A DNA stretch of 20,573 nucleotides from Candidatus Treponema excrementipullorum (GTDB lineage Bacteria; Spirochaetota; Spirochaetia; Treponematales; Treponemataceae). The stretch is from positions 1-20,573 of the forward strand of contig JAHLFV010000205.1 of the NCBI GenBank assembly GCA_018883625.1. Direction: 5' to 3'. This document shows, piece by piece, positions 1 through 6,612 of the stretch (the first letter of the stretch is position 1; the number at the start of each line of letters is the position of its first letter). A program made the translations under genes and the position numbers. Below the pieces are notes generated by a model that did no database searches, was not told where the DNA came from, and saw nothing but the letters and a program-made list of their open reading frames with translations.

Positions 1-34
1 GTCTCGTGGGCTCGGAGATGTGTATAAGAGACAG
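1..34 (+). other. Illumina Nextera transposase adapter (read 2), not genomic
   Basis: The first 34 bases equal, from memory, the Nextera read-2 transposase adapter: GTCTCGTGGGCTCGG followed by the 19-bp Tn5 mosaic end AGATGTGTATAAGAGACAG at 16-34. This is library-construction sequence left on the contig end. Any start codon inside it, such as the GTG at 20 in frame with the next gene, is artefactual. It also indicates that tagmentation-based, probably short-read, data went into the assembly. Confidence 0.97.
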
Positions 35-739
35 GCTGTAGACGATGAAAAGAATAGAAGCCCTCAAGAAAAATTTTTAACGTGGAATCTCCAGAAAACT
101 CGCGGTGTTCAGTGGTTTGATTTATACCAAACGTATATAACTCCGGCTGAGTCGCCTTTGCCTAAACAACCTCCGGTGTATCAGTACAAGGGAATGATGA
201 TTAATGTAGACATGGGAAAAATGTTTTCTATAGGTTCGATCCTTACTTTAGGTTATGAAGAAGATAAGCTACCCTTGGATTTTTCCTTTTTTTCGCTTCC
301 CAAACAGGAACATCTTTGGAATACTCTGCAGTACAGTATTTTAGGTCATAAAACTTTTTATTTATGGGATACACTGAGTATAGCACCTTTTGGCGGGTTT
401 TTACTTTCTCAGTACAATTTAAATATTCTTGGAGCCGATTATCCGCTTTTTTACAGGCGATATCAGTCTACTTTAATAGGTATCGGAATTGTATACACTC
501 CTCACAGATTTTGGCAAATCGACTGTTCCCTGTCATTTTCTCCCTATAATCTTATATATGATATGAATAATTCCTTGTCTCAGTTTTCTTATAAAATTTC
601 AGGAACATTTAAAACATCTTTTTTCAGTCTTACGGGTATTGTTTCCAGTGAAAGTAATTTTGAACACAAATTTATTGATGAAAGAAGAAACATTTTAGTA
701 GTCTCTAGCATAGGTTTTTATTTTACCATTACTATATGA
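35..739 (+). CDS. C-terminal part of a probable outer-membrane beta-barrel protein (5' end missing)
   Basis: This open frame of 234 codons runs from the adapter junction to TGA at 737-739. The true start is off the contig, because the only in-frame start near the left edge lies in the adapter. I do not recognise the family. The translation is rich in Phe, Tyr, Ser and Leu, with many short stretches of alternating hydrophobic and polar residues (for example around LSIAPFGGFLLSQYNLNIL and IGIGIVYTPHRFWQIDCSLS). It ends in an aromatic strand, SSIGFYFTITI. Alternating strands with a terminal amphipathic aromatic strand are typical of outer-membrane barrels, so an exported barrel is my inference; a soluble beta-rich protein is possible. 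No lipobox or signal peptide can be judged. It ends 100 bp before htpG, which has its own candidate promoter, so the two are probably not co-regulated. Confidence 0.6.
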   Translation, partial: AVDDEKNRSPQEKFLTWNLQKTRGVQWFDLYQTYITPAESPLPKQPPVYQYKGMMINVDMGKMFSIGSILTLGYEEDKLPLDFSFFSLPKQEHLWNTLQYSILGHKTFYLWDTLSIAPFGGFLLSQYNLNILGADYPLFYRRYQSTLIGIGIVYTPHRFWQIDCSLSFSPYNLIYDMNNSLSQFSYKISGTFKTSFFSLTGIVSSESNFEHKFIDERRNILVVSSIGFYFTITI

Positions 740-782
740 TGTACTATTGACCAAAGAAAAAGTATATTTTTTTTGTAAAAAC

Positions 783-811
783 TTGTCCTTTTTGTTTGAA
801 ATTAGTAATTT
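783..811 (+). promoter_or_regulatory. candidate sigma70-type promoter of htpG
   Basis: TTGTCC at 783-788 and TAATTT at 806-811 are separated by 17 bp, inside an AT-rich 100-bp gap ahead of htpG. The -10 is weak (3 of 6 consensus positions), so this is tentative. I saw no CIRCE-type inverted repeat that would indicate HrcA control of this heat-shock gene. Confidence 0.3.
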
Positions 812-839
812 AAACAAAGAATATCTATAGGAGAAATTT

Positions 840-2828
840 ATGGCAACGTATCAGTTCCAAACAGAAGTTAATCAATTATTAACTCTTATCATTCATTCTT
901 TATATTCAAACAAAGATATTTTCCTTCGGGAAATTGTTTCCAATGCTTCAGACGCTTTGGACAAGTTAAAGTATTTGACTCTTTCCGATGAAGCTTACAA
1001 AAATGTTTCTTTTGATCCGAGAATCGATATTTCCTTTGAGGAAGAAAAAAACATCCTGATTGTAAAAGATACTGGAATCGGTATGAACAGCGAAGATTTG
1101 TCTTCCAACTTGGGAACCATTGCCCGTTCCGGTACAAAAGCTTTCTTGGAAAAATTGACTGCCGATGCAAAAAAAGATTCCTCGTTGATTGGACAGTTTG
1201 GTGTTGGATTTTACTCTGCTTTTATGGCTTCTTCCAGAATAGATGTATATACCCGTAAAGCAGCTACCGATACATTGTTCCATTGGTCCAGTGACGGAAC
1301 CAATTCCTACGATGTTGAAGGTGTAGACCTTGCCAGTGAAGAGGCTAAAAAATACGGCCTTGACGGAGAAGGTGCTCACGGAACAGCCATCGTTATGACC
1401 CTTAACGATTCAAGTAAAGAATATGCCAGCCGATGGAAGGTGGAAGAACTTGTTAAGCGGTACAGCGATCATATTGCATTCCCCATTTATCTTCACTACA
1501 CACAAAATCAGTATGATGACAAAGGCAATGTAAAAAGCTCAGAAGAAAAAACAGATAAAATCAACAGTGCCAGCGCTCTGTGGAAACGTCCAAAATCTTC
1601 TCTTAAGCCGGAAGACTATAAAGACTTTTACAAAACCATTTCTCACGATGGTGCGGATCCTCTTATGTATGTTCATACACAAGCAGAAGGTACTCAGGAA
1701 TACACAACACTGTTTTTTGTTCCGGAACGGGCTCCCTTTGACATGTACCAGGCAGATTACAAAAGTGGCTTAAAACTTTATGTAAAACGTGTTTTTATCA
1801 CTGATGACGACAGAGAATTGCTACCGGCATATTTGCGCTTTGTTCGAGGTATTATTGATTCCGAAGACTTGCCTTTGAACGTAAGCCGTGAGATTCTTCA
1901 GCAAAACCGCATTTTGGAAAGCATAAAAACTCAGTCTGTAAAGAAGTTGTTGGGTGAATTCAAAAAAATGGGTGATGCTGCAAAAAAAGCTTTGGAGTCT
2001 GCCAAAGAAAAAGGCGGTGTGGATAAACTTGATGAAACCGAAAAAGCAAATCTTGATAAATGGAATAAATTTGTTTCTCAGTTTAACCGCCCTATGAAAG
2101 AAGGTTTGTATTCAGATTACTCTAATCGGGAAGAAATTGCCGAAATCGTGCGGTTTAAATCAACTGCCGAGGAAGGAACCGGAGACAATAACTGGACAAG
2201 TTTTGCCGATTATGTTTTGCGCATGAAACCGGAGCAAAAAGCCATTTATTATATCACCGGCGGAGACGAAAAAAATCTTCGGGCTTCACCTTTGTTGGAA
2301 GCTTATAAAGCAAAAGGCTTTGAAGTGTTGATCATGGATGATGAAATCGATGATATCGTTATTCCCTCTTACGGAAAATATAAGGACTTTGAGCTTAAAG
2401 CGGTAAACAGAGCCGGCAGTGACGAAGAATTGGGCATCGACAAGAAAGAGGCTGCGAAGAAAGAAAAAGAGTTCAAGCCTATTGTGGAAAAAATCAAAAA
2501 GGCTTTGGGTGACAGAGTAAAAGATGTTCATCTGTCCAAGAGACTTTCCGATTCTCCTGCCTGTATCGTTGTGGATGAAAACGATCCCTCTTTGCAAATG
2601 GAACGGATGATGAAAGCCATGGGGCAGACCGGCTTTGGTGAAGTAAAGCCGATTTTGGAAGTTAACGGCGAACATCCTATCGTGGCAGCTTTGAAAGACT
2701 GTGAAGATGAAGCTCATATTGAAGACGTTTCTTGCGTTCTTTTGGATCAGGCATTGTTGGTAAGCGGTGCAGAATTAAAAGATCCCGCAGACTTTGTTAA
2801 GAGACTTAATACTTTGTTGTCTAAGTAA
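840..2828 (+). CDS. htpG: molecular chaperone HtpG (Hsp90)
   Basis: This 662-residue protein is the bacterial cytosolic Hsp90, an ATP-driven dimeric clamp that refolds client proteins with DnaK. The GHKL ATPase motifs are all present in order: FLREIVSNASDALDKL with catalytic Glu31 and Mg-binding Asn35, the nucleotide-binding DTGIGM (77-82), GTIARSGTKAF (92-102) and the lid segment GQFGVGFYSAF (118-128). The middle domain carries LPLNVSREILQQ, the conserved segment holding the ATP-contacting Arg. The C-terminal dimerisation region includes LSDSPACIVV and QMERMMKAMG. The length is slightly above the usual ~620-635, owing to a Lys/Glu-rich loop in the middle domain. The start ATG follows AGGAG at 829-833 with a 6-nt gap. 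The gene is intact and stands alone, closed by a bidirectional hairpin at 2862-2911. Confidence 0.98.
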   Translation: MATYQFQTEVNQLLTLIIHSLYSNKDIFLREIVSNASDALDKLKYLTLSDEAYKNVSFDPRIDISFEEEKNILIVKDTGIGMNSEDLSSNLGTIARSGTKAFLEKLTADAKKDSSLIGQFGVGFYSAFMASSRIDVYTRKAATDTLFHWSSDGTNSYDVEGVDLASEEAKKYGLDGEGAHGTAIVMTLNDSSKEYASRWKVEELVKRYSDHIAFPIYLHYTQNQYDDKGNVKSSEEKTDKINSASALWKRPKSSLKPEDYKDFYKTISHDGADPLMYVHTQAEGTQEYTTLFFVPERAPFDMYQADYKSGLKLYVKRVFITDDDRELLPAYLRFVRGIIDSEDLPLNVSREILQQNRILESIKTQSVKKLLGEFKKMGDAAKKALESAKEKGGVDKLDETEKANLDKWNKFVSQFNRPMKEGLYSDYSNREEIAEIVRFKSTAEEGTGDNNWTSFADYVLRMKPEQKAIYYITGGDEKNLRASPLLEAYKAKGFEVLIMDDEIDDIVIPSYGKYKDFELKAVNRAGSDEELGIDKKEAAKKEKEFKPIVEKIKKALGDRVKDVHLSKRLSDSPACIVVDENDPSLQMERMMKAMGQTGFGEVKPILEVNGEHPIVAALKDCEDEAHIEDVSCVLLDQALLVSGAELKDPADFVKRLNTLLSK

Positions 2829-2861
2829 AGCCGGGAAATTCTGAGATTACTGGTTTTACAT

Positions 2862-2911
2862 AAAAAGGGCTGTTCCTTGTGAAGTTTGAACGCTTCCGGG
2901 ACAGCCTTTTT
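2862..2911. terminator. bidirectional intrinsic terminator between htpG and the MCP gene
   Basis: AAAAAGGGCTGTTCC (from 2863) pairs with GGGACAGCCTTTTT (2898-2911), with one bulged G and a G-T pair. A T-run follows on the plus strand and a complementary A-run precedes the stem, so the same hairpin can end htpG and the converging minus-strand receptor gene. Confidence 0.8.
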
Positions 2912-2994
2912 CATAATGTTGGTTTTAGGTTAATTTTTTAAAATCTTGGTTTTGAAAATCAGGTTTTTAAAACCGATTTCGCTGATTTAATCGA

Positions 2995-4800
2995 TTATAA
3001 AATGAATCTGTCAATTTCTGATTTTACCGTTTTAACACCGCTTTCCGTCATTTTACCCAAAGAAACAACCGTTTCCACAGAAGACTCGATTTCCTGAGTA
3101 TTTGCAGACATACTGGTCATGGTAGAATCTATTTCTGCTGTTATGTGAACCAAGTCTTCTGTCTTTTTTAGGATTTTTTGACTGCTCTGATACATTTCCA
3201 ATGAGCCGTTGTGGACATCTGTATTAAGTTTTTGAATAGTTTCAAATGACGTTCGAACCTGCATATTACCGGCTTGCTGAGTCTCCATAATTGAGCGTAT
3301 ACCGGCCTGTTCGTTGACAACAACATCTATGGCGTTACGAACATCTTCAAAGGTGTGTCCTAAAATATTTGATGTCTCTACAACTTCATTGATGGCACTT
3401 ACCAACTCTTTCAATCCTACAGAGATAGACTTAGACTGAATAGAGGAATTTTCTGCAAGTTTACGTATTTCATCTGCAACAACAGAAAATCCCTTACCTG
3501 CTTCACCGGCATGGGCAGCTTCTATGGCCGCATTCATAGCTAAAAGGTTTGTCTGATTTGCAATACTGTTAATAACGGCATTTGCTTCCGACATACTCCG
3601 GGATTTTACGGAAATATTTTGTACCTGTTCCTGTACTTCGGCTATTTTTTTGAAACCGGTATCGGAAACCTGAGACAAATTTGAAAATTGTATTTCATTT
3701 TTTTCCAAGGCAGTGGTTATACTGTGAACATTGGAAACCATCTGTTCTACAGCCTGAGAACTGGCGTTAACACTTTCCGTTTGATGCTCAATAATTTCCG
3801 TAAGCGTGGTAACGTTTTTGTTTATATTTTGTATACTCTGGGATACGTCAGAAACAGCCTCTGACTGAATTCCCATCTGTTGCGTAACTTTGGAAATATT
3901 ATTGTGTATTTTTCCCAAAGCGTTTTGTGTAGCATCCATACTTGAGGTAAGACCGGAGCTGGCATTTGCCAATCCTTCTACAGAGTTTTTTACTACGGAA
4001 ATAATTTTATGCAAAGTGGCAACAAAGATATTAAAATTATTTGCAACTTGTCCAACTTCATCCTTTGTTTTGATGTTGATTTTGGCAGTTAAGTCACCTT
4101 CACCGGCAGCAATATCGTCCAGAGCCTTAGCAACCTGATTAAGAGGTTTAACAGATTGTATCGTCACTATTGACAGAAAAATACCTGTGCAAAAGGCAAC
4201 CGTTCCAATCACAAGCATAAGGATCTTAAAATTGGATGCAATACTTCTTGCTTGGTTTGTCAAATCGTTATTCTTTGCTTCCTGATAGTCTATAAAAGCA
4301 TTTATTCTATCCAGCCACAGCTGAAATGCCGGACGAGCCACATCCAAAAGAAGTTCCTGTGCGGTGGCTTCCATACCTTTATTACACAAATTGATTATCT
4401 CTGTAACATAGGGAGTAATTTGTATTTTGCTTGCATCTATTTCCTTTAATAATTGAGTTTCTTTTTCATCTGTCAACATTTCTAAAGAACGTATAAGCTT
4501 ATCCAAATTTTTCTCTGAGTCGAGGTAAAAAGCCTCCAACTCCAAAATTTCTGTTAAAACACTGTCCCGTTCTTCGCCCGGAGGCAACAGAACATAGTCA
4601 CGGACTCTGATAGATCTGTCATGGACACTTCCTCTGAAGTTTATGGCATAACGCTGTTTTTGGGCATTTATATCGTTTATTGTAGTCAAGGTATTGTTAA
4701 TTTGGTCAACTTGAAAAATACTAATTACTATAATAATAATCATCATTAACAGGAGTACAACAGCATTCAAAATAATCTTTGACTTGATTTTTCTTTTCAT
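2995..4800 (-). CDS. methyl-accepting chemotaxis protein
   Basis: This 601-residue transmembrane receptor would signal ligand binding to CheA/CheW. TM1 spans about residues 9-31, then comes a mainly helical periplasmic sensor domain (about 32-190), TM2 (about 193-214), a HAMP domain starting at KPLNQVAKALDDIAAG (from 218), and a long cytoplasmic coiled coil. Its hairpin tip contains IANQTNLLAMNAAIEAAHAG from residue 413, the canonical CheA/CheW contact. The sensor begins with KQRYAINFRGSVHDR, a motif shared with the second receptor at 9842-11641; the ligand is unknown. I chose ATG at 4800 over the upstream in-frame ATG at 4830, because AAGGGG sits 5 nt before it and the promoter at 4818-4846 would place transcription initiation downstream of 4830. 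No C-terminal CheR/CheB-tethering pentapeptide is evident. Monocistronic. Confidence 0.95.
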   Translation of the reverse strand: MKRKIKSKIILNAVVLLLMMIIIIVISIFQVDQINNTLTTINDINAQKQRYAINFRGSVHDRSIRVRDYVLLPPGEERDSVLTEILELEAFYLDSEKNLDKLIRSLEMLTDEKETQLLKEIDASKIQITPYVTEIINLCNKGMEATAQELLLDVARPAFQLWLDRINAFIDYQEAKNNDLTNQARSIASNFKILMLVIGTVAFCTGIFLSIVTIQSVKPLNQVAKALDDIAAGEGDLTAKINIKTKDEVGQVANNFNIFVATLHKIISVVKNSVEGLANASSGLTSSMDATQNALGKIHNNISKVTQQMGIQSEAVSDVSQSIQNINKNVTTLTEIIEHQTESVNASSQAVEQMVSNVHSITTALEKNEIQFSNLSQVSDTGFKKIAEVQEQVQNISVKSRSMSEANAVINSIANQTNLLAMNAAIEAAHAGEAGKGFSVVADEIRKLAENSSIQSKSISVGLKELVSAINEVVETSNILGHTFEDVRNAIDVVVNEQAGIRSIMETQQAGNMQVRTSFETIQKLNTDVHNGSLEMYQSSQKILKKTEDLVHITAEIDSTMTSMSANTQEIESSVETVVSLGKMTESGVKTVKSEIDRFIL

Positions 4801-4817
4801 AATTCCCCTTTCAAAAT

Positions 4818-4846
4818 ATTGTACGTTCAAAAATAGTGTCTGTCAA
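4818..4846 (-). promoter_or_regulatory. strong sigma70-type promoter of the minus-strand MCP gene
   Basis: On the minus strand, TTGACA (4846 to 4841) and TACAAT (4823 to 4818) are separated by exactly 17 bp: a perfect -35 and a 5/6 -10. The predicted transcript starts near 4811, giving a leader of about 10 nt that contains the AAGGGG ribosome binding site. This supports ATG 4800 as the start codon. Confidence 0.75.
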
Positions 4847-4868
4847 TGGATACTTTTTGCGTATTGTG

Positions 4869-4898
4869 TTGGCAATAATGATATCTTTGTGCTATGGT
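4869..4898 (+). promoter_or_regulatory. candidate promoter of the AAA+/VWA gene pair
   Basis: TTGGCA (4869-4874) and TATGGT (4893-4898) are 18 bp apart, about 45 bp before the first start codon. The element is divergent from the MCP promoter. Moderate match only. Confidence 0.35.
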
Positions 4899-4942
4899 TA
4901 GAGATATTGAAGATTTTAGTGTATTTATGGGGCGATGACTGT

Positions 4943-5601
4943 ATGTTGGATTTTTTGCAGGCAGAAGGTGTATCTGTTGACTTGATTCAAGAGATAGAAA
5001 ATTTCAAAACAAAATATGGCAACAGTGAATGCAAAGAAAGAATACCGGAGGCACACTACAAATTCTATGGAACCGATATATGGAATCAAGCCTGCGCTGC
5101 TTTATTATGCGGTCAAAATATTTTGTTAGTGGGACAAAAGGCTACCGGAAAGAATTTATTGGCAGAAAATCTTGCAACTGTGTTTCAGCGTCCCGATTTA
5201 TAGCAACTATGAATTACGGGTATGCCGGTACAAGGGAATTGAACGAAGCTCTGGGTTCCCGCTTTGTGGTGATTACCATGCCGGACATTTCCAAAGAAAA
5301 CATACTTCGTCTTTTGGAAGAACAATTTCCCGGAATGGGAAAAAACTACAGGAAAGAATTTGCAGAACTGTTTACAGCTTTGCAAAAAAAATGCAGTAAT
5401 GCAGAAATTTCTGGTCGATTACTGGATTTAAGGGGCCTTTTGGATGCACTCCGACTTATGGAAAGAGGTATCTCTCCTCTTGTTGCTTTAGATATGGGGA
5501 TTACAAACAAGTCTTTTGAAGAATTTGAACGTCAGCTAGTACGGGATGTATTCAGAAGCCGTATTTCCGAAAAGCTGACAGCTGCGGAGATTTTTAGGTA
5601 A
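4943..5601 (+). pseudogene. MoxR/CbbQ-type AAA+ ATPase, broken by internal deletion and frameshift
   Basis: Two halves of one ATPase lie in different frames. The first frame, from ATG 4943, gives 86 residues ending VFQRPDL at a TAG at about 5201-5203; it carries a Walker A variant, GQKATGKN (residues 64-71). The second frame resumes at about 5193 with RFIATMNYGYAGTRELNEAL, the sensor-1 region typical of MoxR/CbbQ proteins, and continues with the lid domain to TAA at 5599-5601. The roughly 90-100 residues that normally lie between, with Walker B and the pore-loop region, are absent. The frame change at the junction indicates an internal deletion whose length was not a multiple of three; CGA or CCCGA there could be residual microhomology. 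It cannot make an active ATPase as read. Its TAA overlaps the ATG of the VWA partner (TAATG), as expected for a translationally coupled pair. An assembly error is an alternative. Confidence 0.8.
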
Positions 5602-6506
5602 TGCCGATGAATATGTCTCCCGGAGAACAAAAAAGAGCAAAAAACATTATTTGGACAGTGGCAGAAGACTACTCTGTTGACCCTGCCTTTGTGTCTGCCG
5701 ATGAAAAATCCCGGGCTGACTTTTATTTAAACTTAATTGTGGGTTTAGCATATAAATGGATTAACAGAGAAAAGTTGAGTACGCTGTTTTTGTTGTGGGA
5801 AGGAACTTCATTCCGGGAACTGTACGACGGTATTTTGTGGATTGCCCTTGAACAGTGTTTGTATGAAAAAGAGTTACCATATAGACCTGTTTTGCAAGAA
5901 TTACGATTGGCTTATGCCAAGCGTCTTGTAGGTTTAGATGCGTGGTTTGCAGAACGGAATAGAATAACCATGCTACAGGTTGCAAAGGCACAAAAGATTT
6001 TGGGACAAAAGCCGTTTTTGATGCCTAAAGATGCCCGTTTGTTGGAGGCATTGGAATTTTCCGGCAGTTTGACCGATGACCAAATCATTGACAGGTTTAA
6101 AGGTATTATAGCTACTTACTTTAAAATAAGTTTGACCTCCGAAAAAAATCAAGCCGGCGGATGGAACAGGGACGGATTGGCTTTACGGGTAATAGGACAG
6201 GAAATGGAAAACTCTGCCCAAGAACAAAAACTCTTACTGATGTTTACCGATGCTTCTCCTAACGATGAATGGGGTATATCCGCCTTTGCCCAGTATACAG
6301 GTAAAGCCGCCGTTGAAGACGTTCAAGCTGAGATTCGTTCGATAGAAAAAAAGGGAATAAAAGTTATCGCTGTTTTTATGGGAAGTGACAGAAATACAGA
6401 AACAGCAAAAGCCATATATGGTGACAGTTTTGTAAGAATCACCCATATTGAACAGCTAGCCGAGGCGTTGGGAGCTGTTATTCAAAAACGACTTCATGTA
6501 GTGTAA
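5601..6506 (+). CDS. VWA-domain partner of a MoxR-type ATPase (CbbO/NorD-like), apparently internally deleted
   Basis: This is a 301-residue protein. Its N-terminal part (about residues 11-110, KRAKNIIWTVAEDY through RPVLQELRLAYAKRLV) resembles the N-terminal domain of VWA proteins paired with MoxR/CbbQ ATPases. The C-terminal part (about 188-300) resembles the second half of a VWA domain: NRDGLALR, then LLLMFTDASPND (211-222) and GIKVIAVFMGSD. From memory the family is usually about 600 residues. The first MIDAS strand with its DxSxS motif should lie before NRDGLALR and is missing, so about 300 residues seem to have been lost around residue 183 with the frame kept. Metal-dependent ligand binding is therefore doubtful. 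ATG 5601 overlaps the stop of the ATPase remnant. With both partners damaged, the locus is probably decaying. The deletion size is inference from family knowledge. Confidence 0.65.
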   Translation: MPMNMSPGEQKRAKNIIWTVAEDYSVDPAFVSADEKSRADFYLNLIVGLAYKWINREKLSTLFLLWEGTSFRELYDGILWIALEQCLYEKELPYRPVLQELRLAYAKRLVGLDAWFAERNRITMLQVAKAQKILGQKPFLMPKDARLLEALEFSGSLTDDQIIDRFKGIIATYFKISLTSEKNQAGGWNRDGLALRVIGQEMENSAQEQKLLLMFTDASPNDEWGISAFAQYTGKAAVEDVQAEIRSIEKKGIKVIAVFMGSDRNTETAKAIYGDSFVRITHIEQLAEALGAVIQKRLHVV

Positions 6507-6518
6507 ATAGACGCCGGA

Positions 6519-6568
6519 AAGCTGCATCCCTACCATTCTGTCAATGTGAAATAGTAAGAATGCAGCTT
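6519..6568. repeat. inverted repeat after the VWA gene
   Basis: AAGCTGCAT at 6519-6527 is the perfect reverse complement of ATGCAGCTT at 6560-6568, with a 32-nt loop. It is placed like a terminator for the VWA gene, 13 bp after the stop, but no T-run follows. Its role is uncertain. Confidence 0.5.
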
Positions 6569-6574
6569 GTGGAT

Positions 6575-6592
6575 AAAAGCCGGCAATCCGGC
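6575..6592 (-). terminator. intrinsic terminator of the M16 protease gene
   Basis: Read on the minus strand, the stem GCCGG-ATTG-CCGGC (6592 to 6579) is a perfect 5-bp GC hairpin with a tetraloop, followed directly by TTTT (6578 to 6575). It lies about 20 bp past the stop codon of the M16 gene. The stem is short but well placed. Confidence 0.65.
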
Positions 6593-6612
6593 CGAAAATC
6601 TGGCGACTTGGT

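Noticed and set aside
966..1379. Minus-strand open frames inside htpG (also 889-1170 and 2286-2717)
   Set aside because: They are antisense shadows of a strongly conserved gene, with no ribosome binding site and no recognisable domains.
2948..2974. GGTTTT/AAAACC inverted repeat after the minus-strand MCP gene as a terminator
   Set aside because: It is only 6 bp, AT-rich and without a clear T-run; the hairpin at 2862-2911 is much stronger.
4784..4942. Upstream extension of the AAA+ ATPase frame to 4784
   Set aside because: It overlaps the start and promoter of the divergent MCP gene and encodes no recognisable domain. The ATPase N-terminus begins naturally at ATG 4943.
6054..6068. FSGS in LEFSGSLTDD of the VWA protein as the MIDAS motif
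   Set aside because: It reads ExSxS rather than DxSxS, is not preceded by a hydrophobic beta-strand, and aligns better with the linker segment that precedes the VWA domain in full-length relatives.
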